35,988 bases of DNA from Actinomycetota bacterium (GTDB lineage: Bacteria; Actinomycetota; Actinomycetes; Actinomycetales; Microbacteriaceae): the NCBI GenBank assembly GCA_005778835.1, contig SXMG01000051.1, positions 1 through 35,988 on the forward strand, in the 5' to 3' direction. The notes beneath the pieces are model-generated. The model made no database searches. It was given only the letters and a program-made list of their open reading frames with translations, and had not been told where the DNA came from. Below are positions 6,674 through 13,951 of this stretch, in pieces. Each line of letters starts with the position of its first letter. Position 1 is the stretch's first letter. A program made the translations under genes and the position numbers.

Positions 6674-9057
6674 CTGCGGCGCAGCAGCGCGCCGAGCCCT
6701 GCGAGCGGGCGGCGGTTCGCGAAGGCGACCACCGCATCCACCGTCTTCCAGGTCACTTTCCCCTGCGACATCTGGGCGAGCCCGCGCAGGGGAAGCTCGC
6801 TGATGGTTCGGTCGATGAGCGCGCGGGAGGTGGGGTCGTTCTTGTCCTCTTCGCTCAGCGGCATCATGCGCGCGATGGCCGACTTCAGGGCGCGGCCAGT
6901 GAGGGTGTGCGCGATGTCGCCGACGGTCGACTCCCGCGTGAACGGCCGCGCGGGTGCCGGCGCGGGTGTCTCGCGGCCGAGCCGCTGAGCCCACAGCGCA
7001 TCGGTCGAGGCGATGGTCGGGGTGCTCGGAGGCTCGGCCGAGACGGTCGTGGTGCCCTCGACGCGGACGCGGACCACCGCGTCGACCTGCGTGCTCGAGC
7101 GGGCGACCTCGAGGTCGACGTCGCCCACCGGCAGAGCCCAGTCGTGCGAGCGCACATCCCAGAAGCGCAAGGCGTCGGCGGCGATCTCGATATCGACCGT
7201 GCGGGTCTCGCCGGGTTCGAGCGACGTGCGCGCGAAGCCGACGAGCTCGCGCCGGGGCCGCAGCACGACGCCAGACAGGTCGTGCGCGTAGACCTGCACG
7301 AGCTCGTCGCGCACGCGGTCGCCCGTGTTGGTCACGTCGACCGAGACGGTCACGCTGCCGCCCGCGGCGACGGATGCTGAGCTCGCGCGCGCCGCTCCCC
7401 ACTCGCTCGAGCCATAGCCGAGGCCGTGCCCGAACGCGAACGCAGGGGCGATACCCGCGGTAGTCGCATGCCGGTACCCGACGAAGAGCCCCTCGCGGTA
7501 GTGCACCTGCGCGAGGTCGCCCGGAAAGTGCAGGTCGGCTGCCACATCGCCCTGCGCCGCGGGCCAGGTCTCGGCGAGGCGCCCGGCCGGCTCGACGACG
7601 CCGAGCAGCGCATCAGCGAGGGCTCCGCCACTGGCTTGCCCGCCGAGGTAGCTCAGCAGAATCGCGGCGACGTCGTCGCGCCACGGCAGCAGCACGGGGG
7701 CGCCGACGCTCAGCGCGACGACCGTGCGCGGATTCGCCGCGGCGACGGCCTCGACGAGGGCATCGTGCTGGGCGGGCAACGCGAGCGTCTCGCGGTCGAA
7801 GCCTTCGCTCTCGGCGATGCCCGGCAGCCCGACCATGACGATGGCCACGTCGGCATCGCGCGCGATTTCGACCGCTGCATCGACGAGCGCGAGGTCGGGT
7901 GCCGACCGCACGGGCTCGTAGCCGGGGGAGTAGGTCACCTCGAGCCCCGCTGCCTCGAGCGCCTCACGCGCGGTCGTCAACCGTGTCGGCGTGACGAGCG
8001 AGCTGCCGCTGCCCTGGTAGCGCGGCGCCTCGGCGAACGCGCCGATGAGCGCGACGCGGGTGCCGGGCCGCAAAGGAAGAATCCCGTCATTCGTGAGCAC
8101 GACCGAGCTCGCGGCGGCCGCGCGGCGGGCGAGCGCGTCATGCGGCTCGAGCAACTCGGCCATCGTCGGTGTGGGCCCGGCAGCAGCATCCTGAGCCTGC
8201 ACTGCCAGATCGATGACCCGCTGCGCTGACAGCGCGACGTGCGCGGGGTCGAGGGTGCCGTCGGCGAGCGCGGCGCGCAACGCGGGTTCGGTGCCGGCGC
8301 CGCCGGGCATCTCGAGATCCATGCCCGCCGTGACGGCCGTGGGCCGGTCGGCCGTGGCGCCCCAGTCGCTCACGACCACCCCGTCGAAGCCCCACTGCTC
8401 GCGCAGAATTTCGGTGAGCAGCCAGCGTGCTTCGGTCGCGTGGTCGCCGTTGATGCGGTTGTAGGCGGCCATGACCATGCGCGGCGCGCTGTGCCGCACG
8501 GCGTGCTCGAAGCCGCGCAGGTAGAGCTCGCGCAGCGTGCGCTCGTCGACGATCGCGTCGATCACGAAGCGCCGGTGCTCCTGGTTGTTGACGGCGAAGT
8601 GTTTGAGGCACGCCCCGACGCCCGTGCTCTGGATGCCCACCACGGCACTCGCCGCCAACCGGCCGCTCAGCAGCGGGTCTTCGCTGTAGTACTCGAAGTT
8701 GCGGCCGCACAGGGGATGCCGCTTGATGTTGAGGCCGGGGCCGAGCACGACGTCGACACCGAGCGCGCAGGCCTCGCGGCCGACGGCCTCGCCGACCTCG
8801 CGCACGAGCTGCTCGTTCCAGCTGCTCGCGAGCGTCGCCGCCGGCGGAAAGCACGTCGAGGCCACACTGCTCGCGAGCCCCAGGTGGTCGGTCGCCTCGA
8901 GCTGGGCGCGAAGCCCGTGAGGTCCATCGGCGAGCATGGCGTTCGGGATGCTGTGCTCAGGCAGCGCGCGCGTGCGCCAGAAATCGGCACCCGAGAGCAG
9001 CGAGAGCTGCTCGTCGGCGGTGAGGTCAGCGGCATCGACGGCACGACGGTCAGTCAC
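6670..9057 (-). CDS. Glycoside hydrolase family 3 beta-glucosidase-type enzyme
   Basis: A 795-residue GH3 enzyme that removes beta-linked sugars from non-reducing ends. The N-terminal TIM-barrel domain holds substrate-site motifs (LADGPHGLR, GRNFEYYSEDP, CLKHFAVNNQE with K152-H153) and the nucleophile D231 in VVVSDWGA. The alpha/beta sandwich domain (about residues 320-560) carries VMVGLPGIAESEGFDRETLA, and a fibronectin-III-like domain follows (about 590-670). An extra C-terminal helical tail of about 100 residues has no function I recognise. There is no signal peptide, so it should act in the cytosol on a glycoside brought in by the divergent MFS transporter. The start is GTG with a leaderless-type box seven bases upstream. 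The exact sugar is not predictable. Confidence 0.9.
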   Translation of the reverse strand: MTDRRAVDAADLTADEQLSLLSGADFWRTRALPEHSIPNAMLADGPHGLRAQLEATDHLGLASSVASTCFPPAATLASSWNEQLVREVGEAVGREACALGVDVVLGPGLNIKRHPLCGRNFEYYSEDPLLSGRLAASAVVGIQSTGVGACLKHFAVNNQEHRRFVIDAIVDERTLRELYLRGFEHAVRHSAPRMVMAAYNRINGDHATEARWLLTEILREQWGFDGVVVSDWGATADRPTAVTAGMDLEMPGGAGTEPALRAALADGTLDPAHVALSAQRVIDLAVQAQDAAAGPTPTMAELLEPHDALARRAAAASSVVLTNDGILPLRPGTRVALIGAFAEAPRYQGSGSSLVTPTRLTTAREALEAAGLEVTYSPGYEPVRSAPDLALVDAAVEIARDADVAIVMVGLPGIAESEGFDRETLALPAQHDALVEAVAAANPRTVVALSVGAPVLLPWRDDVAAILLSYLGGQASGGALADALLGVVEPAGRLAETWPAAQGDVAADLHFPGDLAQVHYREGLFVGYRHATTAGIAPAFAFGHGLGYGSSEWGAARASSASVAAGGSVTVSVDVTNTGDRVRDELVQVYAHDLSGVVLRPRRELVGFARTSLEPGETRTVDIEIAADALRFWDVRSHDWALPVGDVDLEVARSSTQVDAVVRVRVEGTTTVSAEPPSTPTIASTDALWAQRLGRETPAPAPARPFTRESTVGDIAHTLTGRALKSAIARMMPLSEEDKNDPTSRALIDRTISELPLRGLAQMSQGKVTWKTVDAVVAFANRRPLAGLGALLRRS

Positions 9058-9064
9058 GGCTTCG

Positions 9065-9070
9065 AGACTA
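9065..9070 (-). promoter_or_regulatory. -10 box TAGTCT, leaderless start of the GH3 gene
   Basis: TAGTCT lies seven bases before the GTG start and no ribosome site is present, so transcription probably begins at the start codon. Confidence 0.5.
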
Positions 9071-9169
9071 TTTCATGCTCGAGGGCGTGCCGTCGTACGC
9101 TGTGCTCGGCACACCAGCCACTCGCGCAACGGAGCGCCGGGGCGCCGGATGCCGCGAGAGGATTAGGCG

Positions 9170-10438
9170 ATGTCGACGACGTCATCCGAGCCCAGCGTGG
9201 TCGAGTCGATCCCGACCGAGCGGGTGCGCATCCAGGGCCCGTTGCGCAGCCTGCTGCTGTGGTTCATGCCCGGCACGCTCGGCATCTTCATCTTGTGGGG
9301 CGCGATTCCGACCGTGCTGCTGCCGTTGCAAGTCGAGCAGCTCGACCCCGTCAACAAGGTCGCCAACCTGGCGATCGTCACGACGATCGGCGCGCTCGCC
9401 GCGATGATCATGCAGCCCATCGCCGGCACCATCAGCGATCGCACGCGCAGCCGCTTCGGCAGCCGAGCGCCCTACATCGTGGGCGGGGCCCTGTTCGGCG
9501 GGCTCGCGCTCGTCGCTCTCGGGCTCTCGAGCAGCATTCTCATGGTCGCCCTGTGCTGGACCCTCGTGCAGCTCTCGTTCAACGTCGTGCAGGGCCCGTT
9601 CTCGGCGATGCTGCCCGACCGGGTGCCCGAATCGGTGCGCGGCACCTTCGCCGCGATGATCGGCGCGATGACGATGGTGGGCTCGCTCGGCGGCGTGATT
9701 CTCGCCTCCGTGCTCTCAGGCAGCATCCCTGGGGCCTACCTCACCCTCGCCGGCCTCTCGGTCGTGCTGCTGACGCTGTTCGCGGTGTTCACCGGCCCGC
9801 GTGACAACCGCGGTGAGCCACGGCCGCCCTTCCGACTGCGCGACTTCGCGATGACCTTCTGGGTCAACCCGATCGCGCACCCCGACTTCTTCTGGGCGTT
9901 CACCGGCCGACTGCTTCTCTACACGGGCTACTTCTTGATCGTCGCCTACCAGCTGTACCTCCTGCAGGACTACATCGGGCTCGGCGACGAGGCCGTGACT
10001 CTGCTGCCGCTCGTCTCGGCAGCCGCGCTGCCGACGCTCGTGCTCGCGATCGCCATCTCGGGCCCGTGGTCAGACCGAGTCGGGCGCCGCAAGCCCTTCG
10101 TCGTGGCCTCGGCCCTGATCGTCGGGCTCGCGCAGGTGGTGCCGTGGATCTGGCCGACTTTCGAGGGCATGATCGTCTTCGCCCTTATCTCGGGCTTCGG
10201 CTTCGGGGCCTTTCAAGCCGTCGACACGGCACTCGTCTCGCAAGTGCTGCCCGACTCGCACGCGCACGCGAAAGACCTCGGCGTCGTCAACATCGCCGCC
10301 ACCCTGCCGCAGACCGTCGCGCCCGCGCTCGCGGGCGCGGTCGTGCTGACCTTCGGCTTCGCGGGGCTGTTTCCGGCCGCGATCGTGCTGAGCGTGCTCG
10401 GCGCGCTCGCGGTGCTGCCGATCCGCTCAGTGCGCTGA
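9170..10438 (+). CDS. MFS transporter, probably glycoside/sugar uptake
   Basis: A 422-residue major facilitator with 12 predicted membrane segments in two halves. The loop 2-3 signature is recognisable in the first half (AGTISDRTRSRFGSRAPYIV) and the second (SGPWSDRVGRRKPFVV). It is divergently arranged with the GH3 glycosidase across about 110 bases, which suggests it imports the glycoside cleaved by that enzyme. The ATG is preceded by GAGAGGA (9157-9163). Export is possible in principle, but the pairing with a cytosolic glycosidase favours import. It ends 17 bases before a convergent small gene. Confidence 0.85.
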   Translation: MSTTSSEPSVVESIPTERVRIQGPLRSLLLWFMPGTLGIFILWGAIPTVLLPLQVEQLDPVNKVANLAIVTTIGALAAMIMQPIAGTISDRTRSRFGSRAPYIVGGALFGGLALVALGLSSSILMVALCWTLVQLSFNVVQGPFSAMLPDRVPESVRGTFAAMIGAMTMVGSLGGVILASVLSGSIPGAYLTLAGLSVVLLTLFAVFTGPRDNRGEPRPPFRLRDFAMTFWVNPIAHPDFFWAFTGRLLLYTGYFLIVAYQLYLLQDYIGLGDEAVTLLPLVSAAALPTLVLAIAISGPWSDRVGRRKPFVVASALIVGLAQVVPWIWPTFEGMIVFALISGFGFGAFQAVDTALVSQVLPDSHAHAKDLGVVNIAATLPQTVAPALAGAVVLTFGFAGLFPAAIVLSVLGALAVLPIRSVR

Positions 10439-10455
10439 GGTCGAGCCGGGCGACG

Positions 10456-10749
10456 TCAGTAGTCGAGCTCGAGAGTCGAGAGCCACGGACCATCGCTGGC
10501 GTGGTCATCCGTCGCCGAATGCTGGTAGCGGATGAGGGCCTGCGTCGCCGGCGTCACGACGATGTCGTACTCGACTCCGTCTCGGGCCACGACGTGGACC
10601 ACGGCGCCGCTGGAGCGCACCGCCTGCACCACCTCGCCGATCAGCGCGGTCGTGTCGACGGAGTCGGGCAGCGGGATGCGCACCTGGTTGACGACGAGCG
10701 TGGCGGTCGTCGCGAGATCAGAACACTGCGGGCTACGGATGCGAGCCAC
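10456..10749 (-). CDS. Small conserved protein, paralogue of the 11005-11262 protein
   Basis: A 97-residue protein of no recognised function. It aligns end to end with the product of 11005-11262: both share a hydrophobic strand before an RIPL motif, a region of alternating hydrophobics, EYD(I/V)(V/L)VTPATQ followed by (I/V)RY, and a GPW(L/T)S...(L/D)LD ending. The duplication is direct and local. The only usable start is GTG at 10749, which lacks a clear ribosome site. It overlaps the end of a 26-codon reading frame (10733-10813) that does have a strong ribosome site, so translation may be coupled. No signal peptide or membrane segment is seen. Confidence 0.7.
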   Translation of the reverse strand: MARIRSPQCSDLATTATLVVNQVRIPLPDSVDTTALIGEVVQAVRSSGAVVHVVARDGVEYDIVVTPATQALIRYQHSATDDHASDGPWLSTLELDY

Positions 10750-10813
10750 CGGGGTCAGACGACCCGGGCTGGATGCTCACGTGATGATGCGGAACGTGCT
10801 GGTGGTCGAGCAT
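10733..10813 (-). CDS. Histidine-rich 26-residue reading frame (possible leader peptide)
   Basis: ATG at 10811-10813 (minus strand) is preceded at five bases by a strong AGGGAG ribosome site (10819-10824). It opens a 26-codon frame with six histidines, five of them in the first eleven codons (MLDHQHVPHHH). It ends at TAG 10733-10735, inside the start of the downstream small gene (17-base overlap). It could be a leader peptide that loads ribosomes for the downstream gene, or the true 5' end of that gene separated from it by a frame change. I cannot decide from sequence. Confidence 0.35.
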   Translation of the reverse strand: MLDHQHVPHHHVSIQPGSSDPGGSHP

Positions 10814-11004
10814 GTGTGCTCCCTCGCTGCGTGGTCTAGGCGCGATGGCGTCGATGCATCTCTGTGCCGCGGAATCTTCCGACGACAGGCTCTAGGGTCG
10901 CACGCCTGGCTGTGCGCGCCAATCATGGGGCCGCCCCTTGACTTCGTGCCACCATCGTGGGTCGGTCGGCGAGACCGCTGCGCGCACGGGGCGGAGCGCC
11001 CTGC
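10814..11004. other. Intergenic stretch, no gene seen
   Basis: About 190 bases between two minus-strand small genes. No reading frame with a credible start, no hairpin of note and no clear promoter were found. It must carry the upstream control of the 10456-10813 pair. Confidence 0.4.
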
Positions 11005-11262
11005 TCACATATCGAGATCGATGGCCGAGGTCCACGGGCCGCTGGGGTTGCCCGATTCGAACGAGATCGTCTTGTAGCGCACCATGACCTGCGTCGCCGG
11101 TGTCACGAGCACGTCGTACTCATCGCCGTGGCGGCCATCGATGTGCACGAAACCGCCGCCGTCGAGCACGGCCGTCATGACGTTCGTGATCAGTGCACTC
11201 ATGTCGGCGCCCTCGTCGAGCGGTATGCGCTGATCGTTGATCAGCAGAACTGCAGCATCCAT
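11005..11262 (-). CDS. Small conserved protein, paralogue of the 10456-10749 protein
   Basis: An 85-residue protein with no known domain, the second copy of the family at 10456-10749. Shared landmarks are LLINDQRIPL near the N-terminus, GDEYDVLVTPATQVMVRY in the middle and GPWTSAIDLDM at the end. I chose ATG 11260-11262 because GGGGAGAAG lies about eight bases upstream and the similarity to the paralogue begins here. ATG at 11280 (91 residues) is also open, with a TACCGT box eight bases before it. It lies downstream of, and on the same strand as, the DUF7882-like gene at 11368. Confidence 0.7.
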   Translation of the reverse strand: MDAAVLLINDQRIPLDEGADMSALITNVMTAVLDGGGFVHIDGRHGDEYDVLVTPATQVMVRYKTISFESGNPSGPWTSAIDLDM

Positions 11263-11367
11263 GTCGGTTCTTCTCCCCATCGCCTGCCACGGTATGCCCT
11301 GGTGGCGGAACCGTCACAGGCCTTGCGGTTCGCGCCGCATGCGGATAGGGAGACGGGATGCTCGTCG

Positions 11368-11673
11368 TCAGTCGTTCGACACGACGGGCGGCTCGTCGTC
11401 GAGATGGACGCTGCCCGTTGCCGACGAGAGGATCAATGACTCGATCCACTCGCGATTGATCTGCGGAGCACGCGAGCCCGCGAAGGTGATGTGCAACGGC
11501 ACTCCGTTGTCGATCCACAACGCATGCCGGCCACTACCGGCGCCAGCCGGCACCGGCCACGTGAGAAAGAAGTTCTCGGCACGGCGCAGTTTCGTGCTCA
11601 CCACGATCTGCAGGTGTGCGAGCAAGCGGTCGTCGAACTCGAACTCTTCATCGTGATAGCGAAGAACGCCCAC
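11368..11673 (-). CDS. DUF7882-like small protein, copy 1
   Basis: A 101-residue soluble protein of unknown function. It resembles the 12467-12787 product throughout: MGxLxY, a DDRxLAHLQ(I/M)VV helix, KLRR, an aromatic-rich strand, GxGR, FxGSRxPxxNRxWI and an acidic tail. As far as I recall, databases call this family DUF7882 and sometimes mislabel it ATP-dependent DNA ligase; no ligase motif is present. The start is GTG 11671-11673 with a G-run ribosome site about eight bases upstream. A strong -10 box (TATACT) lies about 50 bases upstream, giving a leader of roughly 43 bases. Confidence 0.75.
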   Translation of the reverse strand: MGVLRYHDEEFEFDDRLLAHLQIVVSTKLRRAENFFLTWPVPAGAGSGRHALWIDNGVPLHITFAGSRAPQINREWIESLILSSATGSVHLDDEPPVVSND

Positions 11674-11722
11674 CGTGATTCCCCCCGGATTGCTGGTGCT
11701 CGCCCCACCGGCGGCGAAGGTG

Positions 11723-11728
11723 AGTATA
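11723..11728 (-). promoter_or_regulatory. -10 box TATACT of the DUF7882-like gene
   Basis: TATACT on the minus strand is the best -10 match in this region; no clear -35 is seen. A comparably placed CATACT (12832-12837) precedes the second copy by 45 bases, so the two copies share promoter and leader geometry. Confidence 0.5.
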
Positions 11729-11880
11729 GCGCGGCGTGTCCCCCGTTCGGGGGGTAGCGGGCGCGCCTAGCACGCTGCCGGTCGCTGAACAAGGGGTGTG
11801 CCCGCATCTACGGCTTGTGCTTGGGTAGCCCGGGCCTTGAAGTGCGGGGCCCGCAGCATCTACTCGACTGGGAGGTCGAC

Positions 11881-12150
11881 ATGGGCATCATTGGATGGAT
11901 CATTCTGGGACTGATTGCCGGAGCTATCGCGAAGGCGATTCTGCCGGGCAACCAGGGCGGCGGCTGGGTCATCACCCTCGTGCTCGGCGTCGTCGGCGCG
12001 CTGCTCGGCGGCTTCATCGGCAGCCAGCTCTTCGGCGTGGGCCTCGAAGGCTTCTTCGACATCACGACGTGGCTGCTCGCGATCGGCGGCGCGATCATCG
12101 TGCTGCTGATCTACGGCCTCGTCACGCGGGGCTCGCGCACCGCGCGATAG
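11881..12150 (+). CDS. GlsB/YeaQ/YmgE-family small membrane protein
   Basis: An 89-residue transglycosylase-associated-type membrane protein with three hydrophobic segments (GIIGWIILGLIAGAIAKAI; VITLVLGVVGALLGGFIGSQLF; WLLAIGGAIIVLLIYGLV). The central GNQGGGW loop is typical. Members are linked to general stress response, but the biochemical role is unknown. ATG 11881 is chosen because GGGAGG (11870-11875) lies five bases upstream; a longer frame from 11815 would add a polar tail foreign to the family. It is the only plus-strand gene inside a minus-strand cluster of small proteins and is followed by a strong terminator. Confidence 0.85.
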   Translation: MGIIGWIILGLIAGAIAKAILPGNQGGGWVITLVLGVVGALLGGFIGSQLFGVGLEGFFDITTWLLAIGGAIIVLLIYGLVTRGSRTAR

Positions 12151-12164
12151 TCACGCGAACCGCA

Positions 12165-12200
12165 GAAAGGGCCGATGCCACAACGGGCATCGGCCCTTTC
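12165..12200. terminator. 15-bp perfect hairpin, bidirectional terminator
   Basis: GAAAGGGCCGATGCC at 12165-12179 is the exact reverse complement of 12186-12200, with a 6-base loop. It has short A and T runs at the stem base. It stands between the convergent GlsB gene and the small-protein pair at 12243-12787 and could end transcription in both directions. Confidence 0.85.
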
Positions 12201-12203
12201 AAC

Positions 12204-12230
12204 GTCTGTACCGCCGGCTCTGTACCGCCG
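12204..12230. repeat. Short direct repeat CTGTACCGCC
   Basis: CTGTACCGCC occurs twice within about 25 bases just beyond the terminator. It is probably a local slippage duplication; no function is evident. Confidence 0.4.
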
Positions 12231-12242
12231 AGCGGGCGCTGA

Positions 12243-12470
12243 CTACTCGGTGCCCGCGACGTGCTCGGGGTCGCTCGTGTCGATGAGCCCGATGGCGACG
12301 CCGGGGTGGATGAGCAGGTCGGCAGTCTTGAGCTGCCCGCGCCCGTGATTGACCCGCAACCATCCTGCGGCGCCCGTCGAGAGGATCGCCTCGATCTCGA
12401 CCTTCAGATCGCTCGAATGACGCGGCACGATGTACTCTTCGCCGTCGTACAGGATGGTGGTGCGCATCAC
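12243..12470 (-). CDS. Small conserved protein paired with DUF7882-like copy 2
   Basis: A 75-residue soluble protein of unknown function (TTILYDGEEYIVP, WLRVNHGRGQLKTADLLIHP, then a GLIDTSD end). It has a loose resemblance to the paralogues at 10456 and 11005 in its opening strand and final hydrophobic strand, which may be distant kinship or chance. The start is GTG 12468-12470, overlapping the stop of the upstream gene by four bases, or ATG 12465-12467 one codon later; either implies translational coupling to the DUF7882-like protein. It ends 42 bases before the bidirectional terminator. Confidence 0.75.
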   Translation of the reverse strand: MMRTTILYDGEEYIVPRHSSDLKVEIEAILSTGAAGWLRVNHGRGQLKTADLLIHPGVAIGLIDTSDPEHVAGTE

Positions 12471-12787
12471 GAATCCTCTCCGTTAGCCTCTGCGGTCGGC
12501 TCGGGCACGATGTGCAGGCCACCGGGAGTGTTGGCGAGCAGCATGAGCTCGTCGATCCACGCACGGTTGAGCGACGGCGGACGGCTGCCGAAGAACTTGA
12601 ACGAGATCGGAATCGTCGGGTGCATCCAGACGACGCTGCGACCATTGCCGATCGACGCATCGTCTTTCCAGCTGAAGTAGAACGCCTCGTTGCGTCGCAA
12701 CTTCGCGCCGACGACCATCTGCAGGTGTGCCAGTGTGCGGTCGTCGAAATCGGCTGACAAGGTCGAGTCGTAGGTGAGTGTGCCCAT
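12467..12787 (-). CDS. DUF7882-like small protein, copy 2
   Basis: A 106-residue soluble protein, paralogue of the 11368-11673 product. It begins MGTLTYDST and carries FDDRTLAHLQMVVGAKLRR, FYFSWKDD, FFGSRPPSLNRAWIDEL and an acidic C-terminal tail. ATG at 12785-12787 is chosen by the family start; AGGGGG lies four or five bases upstream. It forms a two-gene operon with the overlapping 75-residue protein. No enzymatic motif, membrane segment or cysteine pair is present. The conserved arginines and aromatic residues suggest a binding role, but that is only a guess. Confidence 0.78.
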   Translation of the reverse strand: MGTLTYDSTLSADFDDRTLAHLQMVVGAKLRRNEAFYFSWKDDASIGNGRSVVWMHPTIPISFKFFGSRPPSLNRAWIDELMLLANTPGGLHIVPEPTAEANGEDS

Positions 12788-12831
12788 CGTGCCCCCTGAA
12801 GTCGCATCTGGCGGAGTAGGCCAGGCAAGCA

Positions 12832-12837
12832 AGTATG
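12832..12837 (-). promoter_or_regulatory. Candidate -10 box CATACT of DUF7882-like copy 2
   Basis: CATACT lies 45 bases before the start on the minus strand, matching the geometry of TATACT before copy 1. It is weaker than that box and has no obvious -35. Confidence 0.35.
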
Positions 12838-12907
12838 ACAGCGAAACCCCGCCGCGGTCGGTGTCGCCGGTTCGCCCCGGGTCTGCCGCGCCAGGGGGAC
12901 ACGTCGC

Positions 12908-12913
12908 TAGGCT
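12908..12913 (+). promoter_or_regulatory. -10 box TAGGCT, leaderless start of agmatine deiminase
   Basis: TAGGCT lies six bases before the ATG. There is no ribosome site, so a leaderless message is likely. Confidence 0.55.
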
Positions 12914-12919
12914 CCCTGC

Positions 12920-13951
12920 ATGACCTGGCGCATGCCCGCAGAGACCGCCCCGCACGACCGCATCTGGATGGCTTTCCCTCGTGAGGGCGAAGTCATGGGA
13001 GACAGTTCGGCAGCTCGAGAGGCGACCTACGCGGCGTGGACATCCGTCGCCCACGCGATCGTGCCGTTCGAGCCGGTGACGATGGTCGTCGACCCGAGCG
13101 AGCGCGAGCGTGCCCGTCGCATGCTCAGCGCCGAGATCGACATCGTCGAGGCGCCGCTCGACGACTTCTGGATGCGCGACATCGGCCCCACCTTCGTCAT
13201 CGACGACGAGACCGGCGAGCTCGGTGGCATCGACTGGGTGTTCAACGCCTGGGGCGACCAGGGCGGCGCATTCGCCCGCGACGCTCTCATCGCCGAGTTC
13301 GTGCTCGGGCAGGCCGGGGTGACGCGGGTGCCGAGTCTGCTCGTGAACGAGGGCGGCGCCATTCACGTCGACGGCGAGGGCACCGTCATGGTCACCGAGA
13401 CAGTGCAGCTCGACCCCGGACGCAACCGCTACGCCACGAAAGAGCGCGTCGAGGCTGAGCTGGCGCGCACACTCGGCACGACCCGCACGATCTGGCTGCC
13501 GCGCGGCCTCACGCGCGACTACGAGCCGCTCGGCACCCGGGGGCACGTCGACATGATCGCCACCTTCGCGTCGCCTGGGGTCGTGCTCGTGCACGAGCAG
13601 CCCTCCGAGTCGCACCCCGACCACGCCGTCATGCGCGAGGTTCGCGCGGTGCTCGAGCAGTCGACGGATGCCGCGGGCCGCAGCCTGCAGCTCATCGACC
13701 TTCCGGCGCCCGCGCAGCTGACCGACGACGAGGGCTTCGTCGACTGGAACTACGTCAACCACGTCACCGTCAACGGCGGCGTCATCGCGTGCGGTTACGA
13801 CGACCCGGTGGCGGATGCTCGTGCGCGCGACCTGCTGGGCGCCGCCTACCCCGGCCGCGAGGTCGTGACGGTCGACGCCCGCGAGATTCTCGCGCGCGGC
13901 GGAGGCATCCACTGCATTACGCAGCAGCAACCCTCGGTGCGCGCGCGATGA
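12920..13951 (+). CDS. aguA: Agmatine deiminase
   Basis: A 343-residue member of the Porphyromonas-type peptidyl-arginine deiminase (guanidino-modifying) family. It hydrolyses agmatine to N-carbamoylputrescine and ammonia in the cytosol. Visible landmarks are AETAPHDRIWMAFP at the start, DDFWMRDIGPTFV with the substrate-binding acid, a conserved His in GHVDMIATF, and the catalytic cysteine in GGGIHCITQQQP close to the C-terminus. Length and motifs fit AguA well. The start has a TAGGCT box six bases upstream and no ribosome site. The stop overlaps the ATG of the amidase gene (ATGA), so the two proteins should be made together. Confidence 0.92.
   Translation: MTWRMPAETAPHDRIWMAFPREGEVMGDSSAAREATYAAWTSVAHAIVPFEPVTMVVDPSERERARRMLSAEIDIVEAPLDDFWMRDIGPTFVIDDETGELGGIDWVFNAWGDQGGAFARDALIAEFVLGQAGVTRVPSLLVNEGGAIHVDGEGTVMVTETVQLDPGRNRYATKERVEAELARTLGTTRTIWLPRGLTRDYEPLGTRGHVDMIATFASPGVVLVHEQPSESHPDHAVMREVRAVLEQSTDAAGRSLQLIDLPAPAQLTDDEGFVDWNYVNHVTVNGGVIACGYDDPVADARARDLLGAAYPGREVVTVDAREILARGGGIHCITQQQPSVRAR

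Noticed and set aside
10733-10813. Histidine-biosynthesis-type attenuator
   Set aside because: The His codons are not consecutive enough, no his gene follows, and I see no alternative terminator stems. It is kept only as a possible leader peptide.
11815-11880. Longer N-terminus for the GlsB/YeaQ protein
   Set aside because: It would add 22 polar residues absent from the family, and the strong GGGAGG site fits ATG 11881.
12788-13930. Long upstream extension of the DUF7882-like copy 2 frame across the agmatine deiminase gene
   Set aside because: The family starts at MGTL (12787) with its own ribosome site. The extension is antisense to aguA and unlike the family.
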